From Begonia masoniana (taxonomy: Eukaryota; Streptophyta; Magnoliopsida; Cucurbitales; Begoniaceae), in NCBI GenBank assembly GCA_022432975.1, contig CM039514.1, forward strand, positions 11,718,668 to 11,782,667: a stretch of DNA of 64,000 nt, given 5' to 3'. Made by a program: the position numbers and the translations under genes. A model generated the notes under the pieces. That model did not search any database, had not been told where the DNA came from, and saw only the letters and a program-made list of their open reading frames with translations. Below are positions 24,218 to 35,329 of the stretch, piece by piece (positions within the stretch are counted from its first letter, which is position 1; each line of letters opens with the position of its first letter).

Positions 24218-24619
24218 GTGCACGTGCGCTGGGGATCTTCACCATCTGAAATGGCCCGCATAGCACGGTTTGCTGTGTTCCTCATGCGGCAAACCATTTT
24301 ATGAGTGTTCATAACATAGTTTGCTATATTGGTAGTACGACAAACCATTATCACGCACGTGGGGGTGTTCACCCTTAAACGGCAAATTGTTCTGCGCAAG
24401 TATAACGTCGGCCGAGCCTCATTTTGACGATTTTTCATCCGAAATCCAACTTTTCTCTCGGCCAAATCTCCAGATTCCACCATTGTGCCTCCAAAATCAT
24501 CAAATCTGACTGTTAGTTCGCCAAAATCTTCCAAAACTGAGCCTAAACCAGCCAAATCCGAGACTGATTTCGGCAGATTTTGCCGAATTTGAGTATTTTT
24601 GTGCTGAAAATTCTCATAT

Positions 24620-25700
24620 CGTGCCGTTATTTCGTCGAAAATCCAAAAAAAAAACCCAAACCTTCAAAAATCCAAAAAATTCCAAAATCCCAAAAATGCC
24701 CATGAGAATATTTTTAGGTCAAAAAGCTCCTCAACACAATGTACAAGATGGCCCATCAAATCGGGCGCCAAATGAAGAACCGCAACCGCCTCCCGGTTAT
24801 TATTCAATGGAGTTTCGAAGCCGGGCGGCAAAGGAGTAGTACGAGCAGGATATGGGAATCCGCTTGATATTTTACAGGAAGACTGCCAACTTTAGCGGTT
24901 AGAAGTATTTGGGACTCAAGGAGATGTTTGACGATATCTCTCTGCATGAGGTGTAGAACATGCGGAGCGAGAGCTGCAACAGAGTTGTTCGCCTGTTTTA
25001 TGCGAACATGCGAAGTACCAGGACGATGAGTCAATTGAAGACGTACCTTTTCGGTACAGACATCACCGTAAATAGAGCTGTTATCAATGAACTGCTCGGA
25101 TTTGGCATATACGACGCCGATCAATATTATCATACTTCCAAATAGCGTAACTTTGCCAGAACAGAAGAGGGAGTAAGCTTTATGTGGCAAATCCACTGGA
25201 ATTCAAAGATTGCCGGATTCGTGAAGCCGAGATTGAAGGATTTGAATGTCAAAGTTCGGGTTCTTCACAACCGCATCAGCCACACCATCATTCCGAGAGA
25301 TGGACATAGAGATCTTGTCAGCTGGATGGATCTCTATGTAATGGAGAAACTCTACACCAGCCAGATGTTCGACCAGGATACATGATTGTAGGTCACATGG
25401 AAGAAATCAGGCAAACAAAAAACAAGGATCTGCCGTACGGGACCTTAATTTGGAAGATCCTCGAGCAAATTCAGCCTCCTGCCAAAGAGCAACTGTGAGC
25501 CCACAGATCCGTCGATGTATTTGACAAGACTCATTTGATTCGGATGAGTCTAGTCAAAGTTGACGGGTCTTGGATGCTAAAGGGTCATCTCGGAGCGTCT
25601 ATATCTCGAGATGTTCCGATGGAGGACGCCCCTGCCCCTGCCCCCGAAAAAGCCCCATACATCGAGGCCGCCACCACGCCACCATTGTACCCCTACGAGG
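24620..25700 (+). pseudogene. MULE-2 accessory protein, Transposase_32-like, decayed
   Basis: Homologous to the plus-strand gene of MULE-1: SCNRVVRLFYANMRSTRTMS, INELLGFGIYDADQYYHT, FVKPRLKDLNVKVRVLHNRI and IIPRDGHRDLVSWMDLYVME can be aligned along the whole central domain. Stops and frame changes occur near 24955, 25145 and 25385. A C-terminal tail continues to about 25930 (acidic GGDDEGND). Confidence 0.8.
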
Positions 25701-26412
25701 CTAGTATGTGGGAGTAGAGGTTTAACATGATATATAACTATCTTGTCGAGATGAGACAGAGTTTGCATCAGAGGATGGACACGATGTAGGACAAGTGAGA
25801 TCAGAGGTGGGACATCCTGCAGGAAAGACAGGAGTTGATGAGATTGTCCCAAATGCAGCTCAAAGACTCCTTCGAGCGTTGGCGTGGAAGCAGCGGCGGC
25901 GACGATGAGGGCAACGATGTCCCACCTTTACCGTAATTTAGTTTATGTTGTATATTTCTTGTAATGTACTCTTTATGTTTGACATTTAGTAGTTTAAAGT
26001 ATGTGGTGGATCTGACGGTTAGTTATTTAGTATATGTTTGATATTTTAGTATAGTTTATTTTTGTTATGTAGTTTAGTTTAGTTTATTTGTGTATTGGAT
26101 CTGGCTGTTGGGTATATATTTGTGATCTGAATATACAGAAATTGTTTGAAGATAGCTATGAAGGAGTCATAAAACAAACGAAATTCTGTCAAATTTTTTT
26201 TCATTCATTAATAAGTTATTTAAATAATTAAATTAATTTAATTACTAATAAATTATTTATTAATTTTATTTTTATTTTTATTTTTTGTATCATATAAGCT
26301 AAAAGAAATAATTCATCATGATTTGAATATAATTATAATGGTCAATTGCAACATAAATTATAACGGTCAATTATTTCTACGTCTGCCGCGCGTCGCAGAT
26401 TATTGCGTCCCC

Positions 26413-29400
26413 TCAAATGTGTTGACGCCCATAAACGTGTCTTGAGAAGCAACACCTGAAGTGGATCCCCAGTGAGGACAAGTACAACCATTGTGCCCCT
26501 TTCTGCCAACATATACTGCACGTCATCTTCGAGTTCCGTCTACTTATTGTCAAACTCGACGGCTCGTCGACATCCCGTACTCTTGTCTTCTTCGGCCTAC
26601 CAGGTTGATGATATCTTCTCGGCGTGATGAGTTGCTTCACATTTGTCACTACCGGCCACATTTGATTGCCGCTCACGGGTCGTATAAACTGTGAGTACAT
26701 TTGCAGGTAAGTCACCCGGTGGTAACATGGATTCACGTAATTCTTTGGTGACATTTTCATAAAACAGATGCATTGAATGACATGGACACAAGGGATTCCA
26801 GTATGCATCCATCTGGTGCAGTTGCACACACTCGTAATCATGTCGACTGCGTATTGTTCATAGCTGTTACTCACCTCAAATTGTGCATCTCCTCCGGGCT
26901 GAGCACTTCAATGTCGAGCTGTCATTCCTACCTTGTCAAGGTTATCCTTGATCTTGGGACACAGAAGGTCTGTTGATTGGGTTAACTTGTCAAATTTTTT
27001 TACGATGCGAGTCATCAAGCACTTTCGGATCAGCTCGAACATGGTCAGGATCGACTTGTCCCTCACAGGCAGTAGAAATGAATTGAATGACTTGCTCAAA
27101 TTATTTAGGTCTATTTCGCACTTGGGGACCCAAGAGAAGGCATGAGAAACTCAATATTTAGGCTCTTCTACTCGTGTAGCCACTCGTGGGCATCTGGGCT
27201 AAACTGAAATAATTTGTTCATTTCGTGGTTGAAATGATACTCTGTCGGTGCCTTTGTAACATCCCTAACACTGTACCCATTTTCTCGTAATATATATATA
27301 TATATTTTATCCCTATACTTTAAATAAACTCTAGGCGGAATTTAAACCGAAAATCGGAATTGAAGTCTATGTTTTAAACCATTTAAAACAAAACCATCAT
27401 TAACCCTAAAACAATTTAAAGCAAAAATAATTAAAGTAAAAACAATTAAAACAATTCAATTAAAGGGGAGGGCAGAAACGTCAAGGCTGCCAAAAACATT
27501 AGGGGCAATCGATCTCCATATTTCAGGAGATCGATCGCCGAGGGCAACAACAGGAGGGGCGATCGATCTCCATAATTTTTGGAGATCGATCGCTGATGCA
27601 CCAAACAGCAAGGGCGATCAGTCGCCCCTCTGTGCCAGCGATCGGTCGCTGTATCAAGACAAGGAGGGGCGATCAGTCGCCCCTCACCTCCCGCGCCCAG
27701 TCGCCTCAATCTTCCTCATCTTTCTCTTTTATTTTTCATACAATGCTCTCTGGAATCCGAAATTCCAGAGAGCAAAACTCTACGTTTCTTTCACTAACCC
27801 TGCACATCACACTTCATAAATTATCACCCAACTAAATAGCTTAAACACACATCAACTTTCGTAAAAACGAACTGCGTGGATACGTTTAAAACTGTGCTTT
27901 TCCTCCTGTTTTAAAATGTCCAAGCAGTTCATAAAATCAAGTTTTCAAACGTTTAAAACATGTAAACATAAATCTATCAACTACCAGTTCTCAAACATCC
28001 TAAAATGTTCTAACTGTACAATTACTTTTTCTAATCTACCATCAGCCCAAAATGCCTCGATACCCTCAAAACACGTACATACTTCCCCACGGGTCTGGTC
28101 AAGCATCTACTGCGCAACACACCATCGCAAGCCATCCTCCGTCAACCATTCACTCATCGGGTGGAGGGATCTCATCCTCACCTATGTCGAAGTCACCTAC
28201 ACCATACAGACATCTATGAGCTAAAGGCTCAGTGAGTTCTACGTAAATGCTTATGCATGAACATGTATGTGCAATTTTTATAACATCATCACTCATGCAT
28301 TTCATTCATTCATTCATTCATTCTCACCATGACATTCTTTTGGTTACCGAAGCCTATCACTCGGCAGATGGATAGGGCTCATCAAGCGGTTAGACAGCCC
28401 ACACAATCTGAAGGGAGGGAAACCCGCTCACCACGGAACGCCGGGTCTGAACCTCACCCCGATAACCACATACAGAGGGTTGTTTACATGATACTTTACT
28501 TGCCTTTACGTGCATTTCCTTTTCATGAAAACTATGCGTAAATTCGTTTTCATGACGTTTTTAAAACTATGATGCATGAACAATTATAAACATAAAATAA
28601 TCAACCATCATACGTACCATCAAGACACTCTAAGTATAACCTACAAAAGAACTAATCCTAACTACCCAACCAAAGCATTTAAACAAGCAATTCACCAATG
28701 ATCCTCGACGCGACTTTGACGTACGGTGTAGGCCAATCGGCCAGAGTAAGTCACGAGAACTTACCTCGTGTGCGCTGCAGCTCAAGCTCCGTCCACGAGC
28801 ATTGTTTGTCTGAGGCAAAATACAACATCGACGTTAAAACGAGTTTAAGCTTCTAAACGTCCAAATTGACAAAACCTTAACTAAAGAAATTTCCTAAAGC
28901 TTTAATCCAATTCATTGAGCTAATTCATAGAGCAATTACACGCTCGGTACCTTAAATCCCTAATTACGAGCTTTTCCTAAATCTCAAATTTTCACAAAAT
29001 CTAACATTCGTCCTAAATCAATTAAATTCGTCCAATAACGTTCAATATGTTCACTATATCCTTAATTACGGCAAACCTATCGGTTTTGAACTCAAAATCG
29101 GATTTCTAACATAAACCCTAATGAAAACCCTAATTGTTCAAACTCCGTAACAATTTAAGTAAACGCTCTAAGATCGTAGATTCATACCTAGGGCGTCGGT
29201 TGGTGGAGAAAACGTGAAGAACGGAAGACGAACGGAGGAAAAACGGAGGTCGGATTGGAGGAATCGCCGCGGGGAGAAAATCGCCAGAGCTCTCTGGTTT
29301 TCTCGCGGCAGAGAAGAAATGAGGAGAAAAAAGGTTTAGGTTATTTTATAAATTTGATTTGACAAATTACCGTTTTACCCTTTGCACTTAATTCTATTTG

Positions 29401-30900
29401 TTTCGTCCTTTGTTTTGTTAATTGGCTAACGACTCGGGTTCTTCAAATTTCCTTATTTCACCAGTAACTCCAACTCATTATTAGGGTTCTAACAAAACTG
29501 TCCGTTAGCAAATCGGACCTCGTTTACCATTTTTACTAAAACGTCCTTTATATTACGAGAAACGTAATTCCCGTAATTTAGCGTCACGACTGCTAAAATT
29601 TCCATAATTTTCCTAAAATTCATATTAATTATTAGGATCGTAATAACGCTTTCTTTTAGTAAAACGAGCTTGATTTGACATATTTACAAAAATGCTGTTT
29701 ATATTAAAGTATTAATATCCCGAAAAGCCGGGTATTACAGCCTTGGCCGCACTCCACATCGCATCTCTATATGCTCTGCTCCAAAACATGAATTTGAAGT
29801 TTGCGTACATATGCCGGAGGCAGAAGCGCTGCTCGGAATCTTTAAATTTCTTTTCTACGACATTCAACAACGCCTGAAATTTAAAAGAAAAATAAAAATT
29901 TATATAAATGTAAGAATCACAATTAGAAATGTATTATACCTTTTGTCAATCCGAAATAAATGTTCATCCGCCTCCCTCGCCAAGTTCAGGTCTCGCTTCA
30001 AGTGTTGCAAGAACCACGTCCATGTGTTATCGGACTCTCTTTTGACGTTGACAATCACAACGAGATATATTTCATCGTTGCCATCAATACTCACAGTTGT
30101 GAGTAATTGTCTGGGACATGACCCCTTCAGATGACAACCGTCCAAACAGATAATAGGTTACCAAATTGCAACAAACCTGCATTGCACACAGCTATGCACA
30201 GATACATTCTTTGATATGCCCACATGTCAGAGTCCACCTCGTAAGCATGTATGTATAACGAGCTACCCGGATTTGATCTATAAATTTCTGCTACATACGA
30301 CCAAACTTGCTTGTACTGTTCGTCGCCGCTGCCTTCGTTACGTGTTCGAGCTATGCTTCTTGCTTTTTTGGCAATACTGGGTGTAATGTTGACAACAAAA
30401 TCCTTCTTGACTGTCTCGATGATAGAAAAGATTTTCCACGTAGGTTAACTTTTAAATCTGTCAAGATAATGATTTGTAAGATATTTTGCTCGAGCATTTG
30501 GAATCTCAACTACTCTCGCACATCTGTGAGAATCGATAAAACTCTTTATTTGATAGGTTTTCTTGTCTTGTATCTGCGACGCATGCAGTCACCATGCACA
30601 ACCCTCTACGCATTTAGTCATCAGTAGTCGTTTGTCACATTGAGCGAATTTGATGCCATAACCATTTTTCAACGAATATTCGCGTATTTCGTCTTTAATT
30701 TCTTTTATATAACTATATTTTTCCCAAAAAAAAAAAAACTCATTGAAATTTTTTCACGTACCGGTCCGCTTCCACCTCATTAACATCCGACCCGGTCGGT
30801 GTTCGAAGCTCCTCGTCAAGAGTTTTGGAGATCGAATGCACCTCTATTTCTTCTTCTCCACCTACGTGATCGAATGCTCTAAGATCGCATATGCAGAAGT
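26413..30900 (-). pseudogene. MULE-2 MURA-type transposase, decayed and split by a solo LTR
   Basis: N-terminal remnants lie at 30900-30200 with many stops. The DDE region is at about 30145-29940 (ICLDGCHLKGSCPRQLLTTV, then SIDGNDEIYLVVIVNV). FCLRHMYANFKF is near 29810. After the LTR come LNNLSKSFNSFLLPVRDKSI (27100), a SWIM-type CNCTRWMHTGIPCVHVI at about 26830 and a zinc-knuckle-like CSICWQKGA near 26520. Gene order and motifs match the MULE-1 transposase. Confidence 0.8.
27255..29739. mobile_element. Solo LTR (2485 bp) with 5-bp target duplication
   Basis: Begins TGTAACATCCC and ends GGGTATTACA, both canonical, and is flanked by GCCTT on both sides (27250-27254 and 29740-29744). There is no primer binding site, polypurine tract or coding region inside, so it is a solo LTR rather than a whole element. 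Size and ends resemble LTRs of large Ty3/gypsy chromovirus elements such as Del/Tekay. The palindromic ends leave orientation to an inferred plus. It contains a CATT microsatellite (about 28298-28323) and GATCGATC-rich short inverted repeats near 27510-27680. Confidence 0.85.
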
Positions 30901-32303
30901 GGCATACGCATACCAATTGATATCAACATCAAAGCTTGTTGGCTCGTCTAAATTAGTCGCTCTAATTGAAAAATCAACCATCGTCGTCGCTAATACCTGA
31001 AAATTCTTGAAAGCAAGATAATATTTGAGAAGCATTAGAGAAATCAAGAAAAGAAGAGTAGAGTTGGAGGTGGTATGAGAAGGGAGGGAAGAAGCCCTTT
31101 AAATAGGTCTGGAGAACGACAAACCATTCTAATAGAACGGCTTGCCGTTCTTCTGCAGTTCATCCCGTGATCAGGCAATAATTGATCATGGGTTTGACGG
31201 AGAATGGTTTTTTGCGTGAGAAGAACGGCAAACCGTTCTCCGTCAAGGAGGCACTTGTGAGGGTGAAGTTTAGGGGATCACCACGTCACATTGTTGAGCG
31301 TGAAGATTCCCCGTGGGGAGTTTTTTGAAGGGGAACGGTTTGCCGTTCTCCACACGCAGCAAACTGTTCTCACGAGGGGGCATTTCAGAGGGTGAAGACT
31401 CTCTGCGTGCACGTGCCCTTCACGTGCACTGGTGTCTTCACCCTTTGAAATTCCCCCTTGTGAGAACGGTTTGCCGTTATCCGCACCCGGCAAATCGTTA
31501 TCCTTCAGAATACTCCCCACGAGGGGTTAATGGTTTACCTCAAAGTCATTTTTTGTCTATTTTCTATACATTGAGCTATTTTTTACACGAAAAATTTGTT
31601 TGATCCATTTTTTGCACTTTACTTAAAGTTAAATCCAGATTTTTGGATTTTACCCTAATTATTAATGTTGTAAAGCATTTATTACTAAAATAAAATATTT
31701 TCTTAATTTAGTGAATTCATTTATATAGTAAAACTAACAAAATATATCAATTTTTTCAAAAATTTGATTATAGTTGAACATTATCTAAAGTTTAATTTTT
31801 TTTATTAAATAGTTGCATCGCTGCGACACCCCAAACCAACAACTGCGGTGGTCCAAGGTATGTCGGCTCGACTTTGGGCCACTCAAAAATGGGTGGGCTG
31901 CCCTGCGCTCGAACTTTTGTTCAGGTCAAGGCTCAGTTGATTTGTGATGTTTTTCAAGGTATCGAGCTGTCCCTACTGGTTCAATGATGAGCATGATTGA
32001 GATGAAGTCGATTTAGATATTAATTTTTAGGATTAAGTGCATAAAAAAGCTCCAACTATGAAAAAAGGGCAAAAAAGAGCTCGAAGTATAGAAAAGGCAA
32101 AATAAAGACTTGCGGAGGACCGATTACCTCCCGCAGAGGGTGGGGCGGGTACCCGCCCCCTCACGCGGGTACCCGCCTCACGCGGGGTCAGGCGGGTACC
32201 CGCGTGAGGTGGGTACCCGCCCCACCAACAGTGCACCTCTGCAATAGAAACTGGAAGGCGAAGCTGAAGTTTAGGGGGATGAGATACAGAGCCACCACCC
32301 CCG

Positions 32304-32717
32304 TCATCTCCGCCACGTCGTCCGCTTGGCGACGTTTTCTTGTTCGCAATAACTGCAACCTGGTAAAACGGGGTTTTTCCAAGTTCTCGGAGCTCTGTCG
32401 TGCATGGAGTTCTTGTTTTCTGCTATGTAAGTGCCGATTTCGGTGAACTTTTGCCTCAGATCGAATTCGATTACGATTCTCCGCTCGCATCGCAGGCATT
32501 GGACCTCTCCGGAAATGGAAAATATTAGCTTTGAGAGAAAGGATTCGAGGCTGTACACGATCGCCCGGAGAGAAGTGGCCCAATGGAACGGCGCCGGAAC
32601 TGTATCGCTTTTTCCGCGTCCGGGCGCCTGATTCGCATTGTGACGAGCGTGATATCGACGAGATGAAACTACTTCCCCTCCATTAACGGCTGTAGGTTTA
32701 TCTGAAGTCGTCATCAA
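32304..32717 (-). pseudogene. Captured DUF7086-type gene fragment
   Basis: The 137-codon frame includes PFHWATSLRAIVYSLESFLS, ISGEVQCLRCERRIVIEFDL, AENKNSMHDRAPRTWKNPVL and CSYCEQEN. These are the signature of the plant DUF7086 family, whose two CxxC pairs suggest a zinc ribbon. The C-terminal half of the family domain is missing and is replaced by KRTTWRR before the stop. Function of the parent family is unknown. Confidence 0.75.
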
Positions 32718-32815
32718 GAAATCAGAAACGACGGGACGCCTGTGGAGAGAACGCGAGTGAGAGAAATTCAGCTGAGGATTTTGCTATACAAGTAAAGCTC
32801 GTATCGAGCGGAGCC

Positions 32816-33235
32816 GTGGCGACTGTAGCTCCGGCGGGCAAGAAAGCGTTAAAGCAAGCCTTTCGTCGTCTTCAAGATGCTTTCTTTTTCTGGTCTCTTC
32901 TTCCTTGTCGGATTTCGTGTCATCCATCGTCGTCCTCCCACGAAGAAAAAATGGAGGCTGAAACCCAGAAAAACATCAAAGCAAACGAGAGGAACAATTC
33001 AAGAAACTATTTCATTAAAAACCACATATTTGTCGTTGAATCTCTCATCTTATGGAAAAAACAAGGATCTATGGAAACAAACTTACGAAATTGAAAATGA
33101 AAACCAGAATGAGATTGGGTTTGGATTAGATTTTGGGTTTTTGAATTTTGAACGTCCCAATTCTTCTCTGCAATGCTTTGTTTCTTTGAATAATACAAGA
33201 TCATTAATTAAATCAAAATGTTTTATTATCTAAAT
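32816..33235 (+). other. Middle segment of Pack-MULE B, origin unknown
   Basis: Between the two recognised gene pieces lie short overlapping plus-strand frames (for example MATVAPAGKKALKQAFRRLQ, 92 codons). I do not recognise them. It may be a third captured fragment, possibly an untranslated region or intron. Confidence 0.4.
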
Positions 33236-33243
33236 CAATTCAT

Positions 33244-33954
33244 TTAGTTCTGAAACTGGGTGGAAGATTTAGTGATATGGATAGTGCTCAAAGCTCTGAA
33301 GCTTCTCTCTCCTCTGAAGGCTCCTTCTATGAACTCCCTCAAGGACTCGAATGAGGTCGCGCAGGTCTTGGTTTCTCCAGTTATGGGTTTAAGTTCGCAC
33401 TGTCTCAGTGTATCTGCCATGGCTATGGCTTGAGGGGAGTTCGGGGAGATTTTAAATAGACGAAGAATCTGTGGAAGTTGTTCGGACGAGAAGGGGATCA
33501 AATCGGCTTTCTCTCTCTGCAACAATGGCGGCGAGGATAATGGATCTCGTTTTGGAAAATGGATAGGGAGACTTTTACCAGCTTTCATGTCTTCCATGGT
33601 GAAGAAGACGATCAGTGAATGATCTATATTGTCATGTTGGTGAAGATGGAAGTCATTTTTACCATCATCGACCACCATCCGAATTGCAGGACTTTCTTCA
33701 AACACCTTATGATCTTCCATGGTTTTCTCTCTGTCTCCATCACCATCTCTTCCGATTTCCATGGCTCCACTACCCTGCAAAAAAATTTCAGAAGCAAAAC
33801 CAGTAAAACAAACACAGAATCTATCGTCTTCGTCGGAGTCTAAACCAAAGAAACAAACACCAGGACGAACATAAATTCTGAACTACAAAAAACAAGATTT
33901 TACTAACACAAGAAGCAGGAGAAGGATGAAGACAGGGCAAGAAGAAGTTTCCAT
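33244..33954 (-). CDS. Captured, truncated BURP-domain gene with intact intron
   Basis: Exon 1 (33954-33904) encodes METSSCPVFILLLLLVL, a signal peptide core. The GT donor is at 33903 and the acceptor TTTGCAG comes before 33774. Exon 2 runs to the stop at 33244. Joined, they give 582 bp, a 193-aa open frame. Exon 2 holds the BURP N-terminal half: VFFTMEDMKAGKSLPIHFPK, IPFSSEQLPQILRLF, NSPQAIAMADTLRQCELKPI and ETKTCATSFESL. The frame ends at STQFQN, well before the conserved CxxH repeats of the C-terminal half, so it is truncated by the capture. BURP proteins are secreted apoplast or wall proteins. Whether this chimera is expressed is unknown. Confidence 0.82.
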
Positions 33955-34151
33955 TTTTTTCAGCAGCGGTGGAGTGAAATGACTTCATGTTTGAGGCGGG
34001 TACCCGCGTGAGGGGGCGGGTACCCGCCCCACCCTCTGCGGGAGGTGATCGGTCCCCCGCAGACCTTTATTTTGCCTTTTTTATACTTCAAGTTCTTTTT
34101 TGCCCTTTTTCAATAGTTGGAGCTTTTTTATGCACTTAATCCTAATTTTTA

Positions 34152-35329
34152 AGATTAAAAAGCGGTGTAAAGTATGGATTCTCAATTCAGTTAAGATTCA
34201 ATTTTTGCTTGATTTAGATAAGTTTTATAGCAATCTTTTGTTAGTTTTCGTCAATAATTCTTCAGCTCCAACTTTGCAAAATTTGAACTCAGTTTTTCTA
34301 GGGCGAAACCTAACATGTTGGTTCGGTCGGCCTTTTCCAACCAAATCATTTTCACCCCGACCTAAACAATTTTATATTATGATCACTTTATGTTATTAAT
34401 TACTCTTATCTTGATTGTGAAGCTAGTTTAGTTCAATAATAATTTATCTTTTCGGAAAGTCAAAAGTCGTTAGCCATGGTAAGTTGTCGAGTCCCCTTCA
34501 AGCTCATCGATTTTTTGGTCGTTTCGACGAAGCAGCTTCACCTACCTGCTTTTCTCTGACCATTATTGATAGCTATGGTGGATTTCTTCCGCGACTAACT
34601 TCCTTGCCTGTCCCTGTTGAGCTTGAAGTTGTATTTCAACGGATCTTTTGAAGGGTCTTCGCATTTATCCAGAAGTTTGTCGTTGGATCTGGCGTTCATG
34701 CTGCTTTTGCGAAGTTCAGTTGAGAAATTGTTTCAGTTCATCTGTAAGAGGTAAATTTTCTTTCGGTGCTTTTTTTTTTTTCTTCTGGATCATGCAGTTT
34801 TCAAATTGATTTTGAGCGACTGGTTTGAATGCTTCTGGTCGTTGTCGTAGAGATATTTGTATACCGGAAATGTATCGGTAGAACCAAGATGGTTTGAAAT
34901 TTGATGTTTTCGTGGTATTTAGTGAAGGAATTGAAGCACTAATGAAAATTTAAGTCATTTTTTTTTTTCATTTCAACTGACAATTTATTTATCCTACAAA
35001 GTGCTTTGTTTCTCTGCAATTGAATGGTAGATGAATGAATTTCCTGGTGAGTGGTTTTAATTAATGGCTGAAGTAAAGGTCTTATCATAGTCGGTGAAGA
35101 GTGCTGTATGTGAACGGTCATCAGCCGCAATTTAGGTTTGACGAAAATTAGGAATTTCTTGGAAGCTTCATTCTTGAATCAACTATATAACAGTCAATTA
35201 GGCTGTTGTCTTTTCTGGGTTTCGTAGTTTTTCCCTTTTAGATGACAATCTGTTCTTGAATTGACTTCTTGCATTGCTATATTTTAAGAAGAAGGTCCTG
35301 ATCGAACTTCATAGAAACTCTTAGGTTTC
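34152..35329 (+). promoter_or_regulatory. Upstream region and probable 5' UTR with intron of the RGLG gene
   Basis: 34152-34440 is AT-rich. From about 34480 it becomes mixed sequence with pyrimidine tracts. A possible non-coding exon ends near 34749 (GTAAGAG|GTAAATTTTC-like donor), with a long intron up to about 35290 and an acceptor before the start codon at 35330. This is inferred from composition and splice-like sequences only. Confidence 0.4.

Larger units (their letters stand above)
23899..31655. mobile_element. MULE-2: second two-gene Mutator-like element (7757 bp)
   Basis: Ends: GGGTAAAATTCAAAATCTGG on the left and, inverted, GGGTAAAATCCAAAAATCTG on the right. Flanking 9-mers are TAATTTATA and TAATTATTA (two mismatches), an aged duplication. 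Subterminal regions (24000-24200 and 31090-31510) are full of GAACGGCAAACCGTTC-type hairpins. Inside are the same two convergent genes as in MULE-1, both heavily decayed. The transposase gene is interrupted by a solo LTR at 27255-29739. Confidence 0.85.
32030..34142. mobile_element. Pack-MULE B (2113 bp) with perfect 9-bp target duplication
   Basis: The ends are GGATTAAGTGCATAAAAAAG and its inverted partner, and TAATTTTTA lies directly outside both (32021-32029 and 34143-34151). Terminal inverted repeats are about 190 bp with high similarity. They include the GCGGGTACCCGC palindromes. The interior consists of plant gene fragments (DUF7086 and BURP) and no transposase, the definition of a Pack-MULE. 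The perfect duplication suggests that it is young. Confidence 0.92.

Noticed and set aside
27596..27835. Open frames in the solo LTR
   Set aside because: No family match, and the whole interval is explained by an LTR with a 5-bp duplication.
28280..28330. CATT tetranucleotide repeat as a possible CRISPR-like or regulatory array
   Set aside because: It is a simple microsatellite of about 26 bp inside the LTR.
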